Of a stretch of DNA of 51,096 nucleotides, positions 1-7,463 are shown piece after piece. The translations under genes were made by a program, and so were the position numbers. Source of the stretch: Clostridiales bacterium. Lineage in GTDB: Bacteria > Bacillota > Clostridia > Christensenellales > CAG-138. The DNA is taken from positions 1-51,096 of the forward strand of contig SFCQ01000009.1 of NCBI GenBank assembly GCA_004558525.1, given 5' to 3'. Under the pieces are notes generated by a model. That model worked only from the letters and a program-made list of their open reading frames with translations, was not told the origin of the DNA and made no database searches. Within the stretch, counting starts at the first letter, position 1. Every line of letters starts with the position of its first letter.

Positions 1-616
1 TTCCCAGCCAAACAAGAAAAAGCGGGACTACCCGCTGAAAGGCAAAGCCTTCTGTGGCTGCTGCGGTCATGCGCTGTCCCGCACCATGCAGAAAACCTCG
101 TATTATTACTGCCGCCATTCCGAAGCAAACGAAGAAAGCCGCTGCCACAAGATGCGCTTGAACGCCGCAGAGCTGGAGCAGGCGGTATTCCTGACGCTGA
201 AAAAGCAGATGGAAGCCGCCGCACCACTTGCCCCGGACGGTACGCTCCGGGTGGAGGCTTCCGTACCGGAACGCACCGAATATGAGCAGCAGATCGAGGC
301 GCTGCAAGACGGCAAGCGCACCTTGTATGAACGCTATCTCATGGGCGAGATCGACCTGAACACCTACAAGGCAGAAAAGGCCGCGTGTGACGAGCTGCTA
401 CTGAAAACAAAAAACGCCTATGCCGTAGTATTGGCACAGGCGAAGCAGAAGCAGGACGAGCAGGCACGGCAGGACAGCCGCAAGGAAGCGTCCAAGGCAA
501 TTTTCGATGCGGACACGCTGACCACCGAGCTGGCCGAGCTGCTGATCGACCGGGTGCTGGTGTACCCTGATAAGCGCATCGAGATCGCATACAAAATCCG
601 AGACATTTTCGATTGA
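1..616 (+). CDS. Large serine recombinase, C-terminal part (gene starts before the window)
   Basis: The reading frame is open from base 2, so only the C-terminal part of a site-specific recombinase is present. It shows a zinc beta-ribbon (CGCCGHAL, then YYYCRH and a further Cys in SRCHKMR), followed by a charged helical segment of about 80 residues and the ending LLIDRVLVYPDKRIEI, which is typical of large serine integrases of ICEs and phages. The catalytic serine domain lies upstream, outside the window. Family members join att sites by double-strand exchange. The gene is GC-rich, unlike the AT-rich pair that follows, which fits a recombinase near one end of an element carrying foreign cargo. 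Confidence 0.9.
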   Translation, partial: SQPNKKKRDYPLKGKAFCGCCGHALSRTMQKTSYYYCRHSEANEESRCHKMRLNAAELEQAVFLTLKKQMEAAAPLAPDGTLRVEASVPERTEYEQQIEALQDGKRTLYERYLMGEIDLNTYKAEKAACDELLLKTKNAYAVVLAQAKQKQDEQARQDSRKEASKAIFDADTLTTELAELLIDRVLVYPDKRIEIAYKIRDIFD

Positions 617-772
617 GTGAATTCTGTCGAATTGTTAACATTGTACAAAGAGTCTATATTTTCAATAATTATAGGTAGCATTAATGTTGAAAATATGGTA
701 AAATAATTACATGCAGGGTATCTACCTTGCAAAAGCAATTATTAAAGATAAGCACTTAGAAAGGAGAGAAAC

Positions 773-1381
773 ATGAGCAAGAGGGTTTATATCAGCGCAG
801 ATTATTCCGAACTAAATGGAGATCGAGAGGTTGTGGATGAACTCCACAAATGGGGAAATGACGCACTTCACAAAGTTGATTACGTTGATACAGCCGAAGT
901 CGTTTCAGGTAGTGTTTCGGCAGATCCAGATTGCAGGCCTTGTGATTTGAAAAAAGAATTCAATTCTCAAATCAATGCGTCTTCAGCGGTGATTATCATT
1001 ATTGGAGATAAGACCACATCTCGAACTGCTGGAAGCGTATGTAAACGTAACAGCGATGGGGCTGGTTGTGATTGTACTCCTTATAAGCAAAACTCTAAGG
1101 GAGCTAAAACTTGTAAATGGAGTACCACTTCAACTCCCGGCCCAGAAGATGATTTAGGCAATATTAATACATACTCTTACCTTGAGCATGAGTTTCTTCA
1201 AGCTAAGCGGAAAGGTAAAGCAATCATCATAGTCTACAATTCTCTAAATAAGCAGTCGGGTTGGCTTCCTTCTTATATGAACGGTTACGAATCAGAAGCC
1301 CACCCTTTCTGGACGCGAAACGCTCTCGGAACTAAGGTCGGGAATTATGCGCATATCAAGAAAGCATTGGGATATGATTAA
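773..1381 (+). CDS. thsB: TIR-like nucleotide-signal synthase, Thoeris ThsB-type
   Basis: This 202-residue protein belongs to the TIR-like (DUF1863) group that includes Thoeris ThsB. It opens with KRVYISADYS (strand A), has SSAVIIIIGDKT as the second core strand, and has SYLEHEFLQA, where Glu140 sits at the catalytic TIR glutamate position (pattern S-W/Y-x-x-x-E). In the family such TIRs use NAD+ to make a signal nucleotide on phage infection; macro-type Thoeris is reported to use histidine-ADP-ribose. A Cys-rich insert (C90, C99, C101, C114, plus C54 and C57) lies before the catalytic helix. The start follows a good ribosome site (AAGGAGAG, 5 nt). The stop overlaps the next gene, so the two are translationally coupled. 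Family placement is firm; activity is inferred. Confidence 0.85.
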   Translation: MSKRVYISADYSELNGDREVVDELHKWGNDALHKVDYVDTAEVVSGSVSADPDCRPCDLKKEFNSQINASSAVIIIIGDKTTSRTAGSVCKRNSDGAGCDCTPYKQNSKGAKTCKWSTTSTPGPEDDLGNINTYSYLEHEFLQAKRKGKAIIIVYNSLNKQSGWLPSYMNGYESEAHPFWTRNALGTKVGNYAHIKKALGYD

Positions 1382-2276
1382 TCAGGTAAGAGTCTTGCTT
1401 AAATCAGTTACTGGAGAAGTAGACACGCCAAAAGCTATATGGAAGTTAGTCTATACTGCTATTGGCTATATTTCATCTTTTTTCACATCAGCCGTTTTGC
1501 TTAAGGATCTCACGGGATTTGATAAGCTGGAACTTTTAATAAAAGGAAATTGGGAAATCGTAGTAATCGTCGGCCTTTTTATTTCATGTTTGCATAATCG
1601 TAAGAAAGTTAATTGTTGCAAAAAGGTATCTAACCGCGATATGCAAATTGCAATTAGTGTTAGGGACATTTTCCAAAATCGAACTGCCAACAGTTACATC
1701 ATACCTACAAATACTTTTTTCCGTACTAAGATGGATAACGAGTATATCAGTCCAAACAGTGTTCAAGGACGGTTCCAGCTCAAGTATTTTAAGGGGAAAT
1801 TACACGACCTTGACAAGTTGATAAGTAAGAGCCTCAGCTGTCAGGGAATTAATGGACTCCCAGTTTCTGATTGTTTCGGCCCAATTACAAAATATCCAAT
1901 CGGTACAGTCGCAAAAATCGACCACAAGGGAAAGCACTTCTATTTTGTTGCAATAAATGATGTTAATGAATATGGCAAACCCATAGGGCAGTCGATTGAA
2001 AATGTTGGTATTGCACTAACTGCTGTAGCTGATGCGATTAAGCGGATGGGGCACTATGACAATCTATGTATTCCGCTCCTTGGTTCGGGACGTGCTGCAA
2101 TCCAAGAAGCAACCAAGGAAAATGTGTTTCAACAGACAGTTGATTTTTTTGTCCAGTCCGATGAAAAATTAGCAAGCAAGTTGATTATCTACGTAAATCC
2201 CGAAGATTACCTTAACGAGAAAATTGACTTGACCCGGATGGAAAAATATCTTGATTATCGATGCGAGTTTGGGTGA
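1374..2276 (+). CDS. thsA: Membrane-anchored macro-domain effector, Thoeris ThsA-type
   Basis: About 300 residues if the ATG overlapping the upstream stop is used; an in-frame ATG at 1347 would add nine. Numbered from 1347, two hydrophobic helices lie near residues 31-53 and 68-84. A cytosolic macro-like fold follows, with TNTFF (120-124), a SVQG loop (138-141) and the PLLGSGRA phosphate-binding loop (243-250). This is the architecture of the macro-type (type II) Thoeris ThsA: the macro domain senses the signal made by the TIR partner and the membrane helices are thought to disrupt the membrane. There is no SIR2 domain, so it is not the NADase type. The 8-bp overlap with the TIR gene and shared AT-rich composition support a two-gene unit. 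Confidence 0.82.
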   Translation: MINQVRVLLKSVTGEVDTPKAIWKLVYTAIGYISSFFTSAVLLKDLTGFDKLELLIKGNWEIVVIVGLFISCLHNRKKVNCCKKVSNRDMQIAISVRDIFQNRTANSYIIPTNTFFRTKMDNEYISPNSVQGRFQLKYFKGKLHDLDKLISKSLSCQGINGLPVSDCFGPITKYPIGTVAKIDHKGKHFYFVAINDVNEYGKPIGQSIENVGIALTAVADAIKRMGHYDNLCIPLLGSGRAAIQEATKENVFQQTVDFFVQSDEKLASKLIIYVNPEDYLNEKIDLTRMEKYLDYRCEFG

Positions 2277-2332
2277 ATGATACCATCAGTGCCATGTAAA
2301 CAGGCATAATAAAGCAATTCATTCCAACTACA

Positions 2333-3152
2333 TCAATATTGTAAAAACAGGAATCCCAAATCATCATTCTTGGTGGTCTGGGATTTCTGCTTTTGCAGAG
2401 ATTTATTTTTTGTCGTGTGCTTGACATACGGGTGCCGCAGGTCGTGAAAGGTGATTTCAAGATTAGCCTTGTTACAAAGACGCTTGAAACGCTTGTATAT
2501 CGCCTGCCCCGAAAGCGGCACAAGATAAGCCTCGCCATGCTGCCATGCCTCTGTGCGCTCGATTAGCCGCATAATGTACGGCGGCACGGACAACGACCTG
2601 TTGCGCTCGTATTCCTTCGCCGCTGCCTTTGTTACGGCTAAACCGTCAACGTCAACAATGACTTGATTGATGGTCGCCATGCCGTCCTTGATATCGCACA
2701 CGCGCAACCCACGTATTTCCGACATGGTAAATGATAGCCACATTGCTAACATGCATGGCAGTTCTATCGCGGTGTCGCGCACTACACCATATATCGCGGG
2801 GGGTTCGGGAAGGTTGCGCATCCGCTTCCGCTTCGCGGGAACGGTTGGGGAAAAGTGCAGGTCATATTGTCCCATTACGGCATAGAACAGCCCCCGCATG
2901 TCTGACAATGTTTTCGGTGACGGGGGTGTCCCGCGCTGCGTTATGCGCTTTGCTTCGGTGTTGAACGCGCTCTGAACCACTCGTTCGTTCAGCTGCGACA
3001 GCGGAACGGGCATAAGCGTTTGCAGATTGTTTCGCCTGATCTTCTGGTATCCAGCTATCGTGGTCGGCGACAGTACCCCGTCTTTTGACGCTATATAATC
3101 ATCTATCGCCCTGCCTACGGTGATGTTGGCCGCTTCACGCTTGCCTTTAAGC
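2333..3152 (-). pseudogene. Tyrosine integrase relic lacking both ends
   Basis: The middle of a phage/ICE tyrosine recombinase is readable. It has a SAM-like DNA-binding domain (ITVGRAIDDYIASKD, then LSPTTIAGYQKIRR), the first catalytic Arg (MSEIRGLRVCDI) and the HDLRH box. Homology stops right after HDLRH near 2430; the remaining codons read unrelated sequence and there is no tyrosine nucleophile. At the other end homology stops near 3150, so the arm-binding N-terminus is also missing and the frame runs on into non-homologous sequence. It must be inactive. The 3' break faces the serine-recombinase cargo; the 5' break is fused to the next relic. Confidence 0.8.
2352..2385. terminator. Hairpin between the defence pair and the integrase relic
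   Basis: Arms AATCCCA (2352-2358) and TGGGATT (2379-2385) form a stem. T-rich stretches follow on both strands, so it could terminate the converging transcripts of the macro-domain gene and of the integrase relic. A second small hairpin (TCTGC/GCAGA, 2387-2400) lies next to it. Confidence 0.5.
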
Positions 3153-4625
3153 TGGGAGCAGATGGAGCTTATCCGCAAGAACAAACAGGCCCTTGAACTC
3201 ATATCGGATTACTATTTTGAAGGTATCGAAGGGATGAAGGGGACGAATGGAGGAAGAATCTCTTCTAATGGTTTTAACGGGTATACTTCCCATCAGAAAG
3301 AGAATTGGGCGAATAGCAAGCGTATAGTTATTTATGATTCTGCCGGCCAACTGTCTGGATTTGTAGATGAGGCTATTGCGGGAAAGAATTTGGATAAGAA
3401 ACTATATTTTGGTACTGTTAGTAAGGCTGTAGGCAAACGCATCTATAATGCAACCGGTCTTGACGTTGAGGGGTATAATTGTTCTCCGGCTGCTGATGAA
3501 GTAAGAAAGATATTAAAAGACCATGGAGATGAAAAGAATGAGGATAAAAGAGGACAGCGAGCCATAACAAAGGAGGATTTTGCTTTAATACCCGATATAG
3601 TAAATAATGCTGACAAAGTTGTTTTATCCACAAGAAAATACAATAATAGGCCGGTGATAAACTTTGTCAAAGATATTAACGGCAGAATCACGGTTACAGC
3701 ATATGTGTCGCAAAGGCATATTGATCTGACAGTACAAACAATGTTTAGTGGTAAAAAAAGAAGCCTTGCCACCGCGACAGATGAACATGCCTCTGTCAAT
3801 ACGCCCAAAGCGGCAAATGGTACAGCTTCTATAGATACTATGCCACAAACGTCCGAAGATGTCAAGTTCTCCCGCAAGGATGATGTATCTGTGACGGCTA
3901 AGGATGTACAGAAGCTGCAAAAGGAGAACGACAAGCTTACGCAGGCGCTTGACCTTGTAAGGCAGGAGCTTAAGATAACTCAGGGACACCATGTGAAACC
4001 GGCAGTAATAGACCGGCTCGCAGGGCGCATACTTACGGATTACCAAAGCACAATGCCAAAAGCTGAGCTTGTCGAGAGCATAACGCAGTTGTTTGACTAT
4101 ATTGGCAACGGCGAGCGCGTTATATGGGACGAAGTGCAGGCGGGCGCCATGAACATAGCGCTTAACGTGCTTGACAAATCCACACAGAGGAATACGGAAT
4201 GGTATGACGCTACCAAGCCGGCGCGTGACTACCTCAAGGATACTGCAATAAAGCTTAACGATAAGCAGCTTGAAGAGGTTGGCTATGCGTTTGGCTCATA
4301 TAACGATTTCAGGCGCGCGCTTTTCGGCAAGGCAACAGTTTCAAGGGTTGACGGCATCCCGCTTGAGCAGGCATGGCGCGACCTGTCGGGAATGTTCCCC
4401 GATGTATTTGACCCCGACACCGCCGATGTTGATATGCCGGTAATGCTGTATAACGAAGTTCTCGGTATGTACGACAGGCCGATTGAGAACCCATACGGCT
4501 ATGACCTGAGAGGATATGCTTCCGACCTCGCCATGCAGCTGTATGACGCTTACATGAGCGCGCCGGAGGTCAACACATTCGCCGATAAGCAGCAGAAAAA
4601 GCTTGATTTGACAAAGGCACACTAA
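3150..4625 (+). pseudogene. Phage/ICE polyprotein fragment with PBECR-type nuclease domain
   Basis: A long frame that enters from antisense integrase sequence and becomes meaningful at about 3153, so its natural start is lost. The first half (to about 3750) fits the Phage-Barnase-EndoU-ColicinE5/D-RelE-like nuclease family, with the marker HGDEKNEDKRGQ followed by RAITKEDFALIPDI and a HIDLTVQTMF ending. The second half has a coiled coil (LQKENDKLTQALDL) and helical segments of the large polyvalent proteins found in conjugative elements and prophages. It ends abruptly after DKQQKKLD, where relatives normally continue, so the 3' end is probably cut as well. The nuclease half is more AT-rich than the second half. 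Product and toxicity are not established. Confidence 0.6.
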
Positions 4626-4628
4626 GGC

Positions 4629-4681
4629 ATAACGGAACGCTGCTCTTCCGGTTCATAAACGGGATGGAGGTTGAAGGATAA
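4629..4681 (+). pseudogene. Possible C-terminal scrap of another recombinase
   Basis: Directly behind the truncated polyprotein, an open stretch ends in GTLLFRFINGMEVEG and a stop. This resembles the last beta-strand pair at the C-terminus of large serine recombinases. With only about 16 residues the assignment is weak; it may be chance. Confidence 0.25.
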
Positions 4682-4696
4682 CAAGTACAGGAATTA

Positions 4697-4730
4697 AACG
4701 GTGTTGGATTTTTCAGCACCGTTCTTTTTT
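4697..4730 (+). terminator. Rho-independent terminator
   Basis: Stem ACGGTGTTG / CAGCACCGT (one G-U pair) around a T-rich loop, followed by CTTTTTT. It lies downstream of the polyprotein relic and reads on the plus strand. Confidence 0.75.
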
Positions 4731-4868
4731 ATATATCTCTACCAAAGTGGCAAAATTGACAATCTGGAGGAACTGATATTTTGTGAGAATTTCATTGCAC
4801 CCACGCACTATCATTTGCACCCATAGGCTGTTATTCTATCAATATATGATTTCCTTTCCAAATCAATC

Positions 4869-4908
4869 AAATCCGAACCCGATGCCGATAGGTGATGGGT
4901 TCGGATTT
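4869..4908. terminator. Perfect 12-bp hairpin, probable terminator
   Basis: AAATCCGAACCC (4869-4880) pairs perfectly with GGGTTCGGATTT (4897-4908). The sequence after it (TGTCGTTTTC) is only moderately T-rich. It lies 40 bases beyond the 3' end of the minus-strand gene at 4950-5312 and could end that transcript or a plus-strand one. Confidence 0.5.
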
Positions 4909-4949
4909 GTCGTTTTCATCAAGAGGATTGAAACATAAACAAAAAAGGT

Positions 4950-5312
4950 CTATCCTTCGTCCGGCATTTCGCTGTTATATATGCATTCGTCCCATATCTT
5001 TTCCTTGCAGAATTCCTCCCAGATCGTATCCTCCATAGACTTCAGAACGGCCGCATATTCGCCTTGTGTTACTGTAAACTTATTCGCATAGCCTTCTTTA
5101 TCGGCATCGCAGAAGCCGCCTTTGCTGCTCCAGCCGACTATTTCGGGCGTGATACCGCGATCGTATAACCACTGCGCAAACGCATTTGAAAGCGCAGGAT
5201 AATCTATCCGGCCGCAGGGAGCGGAGCCGAACTCATCAAAGGAAATATAGAACGGGCCTGAAAAGTCCAGCTCTTTTTGATGCTCTGATACCATAGTATC
5301 GATTTTGCTCAT
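4950..5312 (-). CDS. Small acidic hypothetical protein
   Basis: A 120-residue soluble protein that I do not recognise. It is acidic, has no membrane segment or signal peptide, and has three Cys and several Trp. Motifs include FYISFDEFGSAPCGRIDY and EIVGWSSKGGFCDAD. The start is supported by GAGGTGATG 4 nt ahead of the ATG and a TATAAT-like -10 at 5340-5345 on the minus strand. It stands alone between the mobile-element scars and proS, and could be backbone or the last cargo gene of the element. The layout is that of a small single-domain enzyme inhibitor or immunity-type protein, but nothing in the sequence proves that. Confidence 0.7.
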   Translation of the reverse strand: MSKIDTMVSEHQKELDFSGPFYISFDEFGSAPCGRIDYPALSNAFAQWLYDRGITPEIVGWSSKGGFCDADKEGYANKFTVTQGEYAAVLKSMEDTIWEEFCKEKIWDECIYNSEMPDEG

Positions 5313-5442
5313 GTGACATCACCTCGTTGGTTTCGCTGCATTATAGTTTATCCGGCTTTGAGCGTTTTGTAAATGGTTGAATGGGCGTATTTCAGGGCAG
5401 TGGAGCGCAGGCAATTCAAGAGTGAACAGAACGCAGAAAGAC

Positions 5443-5465
5443 GCCCCAAATCAGACCTTTGGGGC
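5443..5465. other. Hairpin abutting the proS promoter
   Basis: GCCCCAAA (5443-5450) and TTTGGGGC (5458-5465) flank a 7-base loop and end exactly where the -35 box of the proS promoter begins. It lies upstream of the transcript, so it is either an operator or the end of a transcript coming from the left. Confidence 0.35.
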
Positions 5466-5495
5466 TTGTATGCTCTTGTCAAGTGATGGTATAAT
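5466..5495 (+). promoter_or_regulatory. proS promoter
   Basis: TTGTAT (5466-5471), 18-base spacer and TATAAT (5490-5495) with a TGG extension just ahead, a sigma-A type promoter with extended -10. The leader to the ATG is about 45 bases and too short for a T-box. Confidence 0.65.
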
Positions 5496-5548
5496 ACGGA
5501 TATGATAAAAGGGCGTATCTGTGCAAACGGATAAGAAAGGTGAAAACA

Positions 5549-7285
5549 ATGAAAGTCAGCGAGCTTTTAGGCGAACGCTACAAGGACAGGACCTCAGAAA
5601 TAGAGAGCCAGAACCTTATGACCCGCGGCGGGTACATAAAGCAGGTGGGCAACGGCATATATTCTCTTCTGCCGCCGGCAAAGCGCATAGAGAACAAGAT
5701 AGAGGCTATCCTCAGGCAGGAAATGGACAGGATAGGCGGCCAGGAGGTGCTGTTTCCGGTCGCTATGCCCGCAGCGCTCTGGCAGTCCTCCGGACGCTGG
5801 GAAAGCGTGGGCAAGGAGCTTTTAAGATTTAAGGACAGAAGCGGAGCGGACATGCTGCTTGGCATGACCCACGAGGAGGCCGCTGTTCATATGGCTATGA
5901 ATATAGCCGGAACGTACCAGAAGTATCCGTTCATGATATATCAGATACAGACCAAGTTCCGCGATGAGCCGAGGGCTCGCGGCGGCCTTATAAGGGTGCG
6001 CGAGTTTACGATGAAGGACGCTTATTCCTTCCACACATCGCAGAAGGATCTGGAGCGTTACTATAAACGCTGCTACAGGGCGTATGAGCGCATATACGCA
6101 CGCGTCGGCATACCGGAGGTGGTCGCCGTTGCGTCCGATTCCGGCATGATGGGCGGCAAGGTGAGCCATGAATTCATGCTGCTAACCGATATAGGCGAGG
6201 ATACCATAGTCCTTTGCCCGGAGTGCGGTTACAGAGCGAATATGGAGGCTGCCGACTGCATAGTGCATAATGATAACGGCGAGGAAGCGGCCCCGCTTGA
6301 GAAGGTCGCAACATACGATAACAAGACCATAGAAGATGTTTGCAAATTCCTGCAGTCATCTGAAAAGAAGAGCTGCAAGGCCGTTGTGTATCAGCGAAAT
6401 GAGGACGATAGCTATGTGCTTGTATTCGTCCGCGGCGACCTTGAGGTGAACGAGACAAAGCTGCGCAACCATATAAAGGCCGAAGTCCATCCGGCAGTAG
6501 AGATAGACCATGTTGGCCTCGTCGCCGGCGCCATAGGGCCTGTAGGATTGCACAAGGGGATAACCGTTGTGTACGATCGCTCACTTGAAGGCACAAGGAA
6601 CCTTGTTTGCGGCGCCAATGAGGAAGGCTATCACTATACGGGATTGAATATGGATAGGGACGTTCCTGACGCTGAATATGCCGACGTTGCAAAGGCCACC
6701 GTTGGCGGCGTATGCCCCAAGTGCGGCAAGCACTCGCTCATAGTTAAAAACGGCATAGAGGTGGGCAACATATTCCAGCTTGGCCGCAGGTATACCGAGG
6801 CTATGGGCATGACCTACGATGACGAAAAGGGCAACCGCGTCAACCCCATAATGGGCTGCTACGGCATAGGCGTGGGCCGCCTTATCGCAAGCGTGTGCGA
6901 GGAGCGTCACGATCAGTATGGCCCGATATGGCCCATAACCATAGCCCCCTGGCAGATAGAGATATGCGCGCTGAGGGCCGAGCAGGCGCACGTCAGGGAG
7001 GCTGCTGAAAGCCTGTATGCTGCGCTCGCTGAGCAGGGCTATGAGGTGCTTTATGACGACCGCGCGGTTTCGGCAGGCTTTATGTTCTCAGATGCCGACC
7101 TTCTCGGCAGCCCCGTAAGGGTCATCATATCGCCCAAAACGCTCGATAGAGGCGTTATAGAGATAGCAACGCGCGATAAGTCCATAAAGGAGGACGTAGC
7201 CGTTGAGAATGCGCAGCAGCGCATTAAGGAGATAGTCGCGGCCCTGTATGCGGCCATAAATGACAAGGTGCCTGAAAGCCTGTAA
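5549..7285 (+). CDS. proS: Prolyl-tRNA synthetase, bacterial type with editing domain
   Basis: A 578-residue class II aminoacyl-tRNA synthetase that charges tRNA-Pro with proline. The N-terminus MKVSELLGERYKDR and QVGNGIYSLLPPAKR are diagnostic. Class II motifs follow (KFRDEPRARGGLIRVREFTMKDAY; GCYGIGVGRLIASVCE). The central insertion (about residues 220-380) is the YbaK-like editing domain that removes mischarged alanine, and the C-terminus is an anticodon-binding domain. Two CxxC pairs (CPECGY and CPKCGK) flank the editing domain, as in many bacterial ProRS. An in-frame GTG at 5540 is rejected because AAGAAAGG sits correctly ahead of 5549. Monocistronic, with its own promoter and terminator. 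Confidence 0.97.
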   Translation: MKVSELLGERYKDRTSEIESQNLMTRGGYIKQVGNGIYSLLPPAKRIENKIEAILRQEMDRIGGQEVLFPVAMPAALWQSSGRWESVGKELLRFKDRSGADMLLGMTHEEAAVHMAMNIAGTYQKYPFMIYQIQTKFRDEPRARGGLIRVREFTMKDAYSFHTSQKDLERYYKRCYRAYERIYARVGIPEVVAVASDSGMMGGKVSHEFMLLTDIGEDTIVLCPECGYRANMEAADCIVHNDNGEEAAPLEKVATYDNKTIEDVCKFLQSSEKKSCKAVVYQRNEDDSYVLVFVRGDLEVNETKLRNHIKAEVHPAVEIDHVGLVAGAIGPVGLHKGITVVYDRSLEGTRNLVCGANEEGYHYTGLNMDRDVPDAEYADVAKATVGGVCPKCGKHSLIVKNGIEVGNIFQLGRRYTEAMGMTYDDEKGNRVNPIMGCYGIGVGRLIASVCEERHDQYGPIWPITIAPWQIEICALRAEQAHVREAAESLYAALAEQGYEVLYDDRAVSAGFMFSDADLLGSPVRVIISPKTLDRGVIEIATRDKSIKEDVAVENAQQRIKEIVAALYAAINDKVPESL

Positions 7286-7308
7286 GGATAAGGCTTAAAG
7301 CCAACATA

Positions 7309-7335
7309 AAAAGTCCGGACGATGTCTGGACTTTT
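7309..7335 (+). terminator. proS terminator
   Basis: AAAAGTCC..GAC pairs with GTC..GGACTTTT around a 3-base loop, 24 bases past the proS stop. The A-rich left arm and T-rich right arm make it usable from either strand, and it may also serve the converging tldE transcript. Confidence 0.75.
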
Positions 7336-7342
7336 ATAGTGT

Positions 7343-7455
7343 CGAAAAAGTGGCTGAGCGCCACTTTTTCGAGCTTTTACGGGTTTTGCCGCCCGGGCCT
7401 GAATCAGCTTAAGGGGCAGCCGCCCCTTAACACCCCAGCGGTTTTACAACCGGAT
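7343..7455 (-). repeat. Modular hairpin repeat, copy A (partial)
   Basis: Contains the CGAAAAAGTGGC hairpin (7343-7371), the GGGTTTTGCCGCCCGGG segment, and the TTAAGGGGC/GCCCCTTAA hairpin followed by ACACCCCAG. Compared with copy D it lies in reverse orientation and lacks the two middle modules (GTTTTCAT and CTGACG hairpins). It sits between the converging proS and tldE genes. Confidence 0.8.
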
Positions 7456-7463
7456 CGCTTATA

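Noticed and set aside
1374..2276. SIR2-type ThsA or a simple two-helix membrane toxin
   Set aside because: There is no SIR2 NADase motif, and the C-terminal two thirds carries macro-domain loops (TNTFF, PLLGSGRA).
3120..3165. Natural start of the nuclease polyprotein at 3120
   Set aside because: The first codons are antisense to the integrase relic and have no ribosome site; the frame is a fusion accident.
5496..5548. T-box riboswitch ahead of proS
   Set aside because: The leader after the promoter is only about 45 bases and has no T-box sequence or specifier stem.
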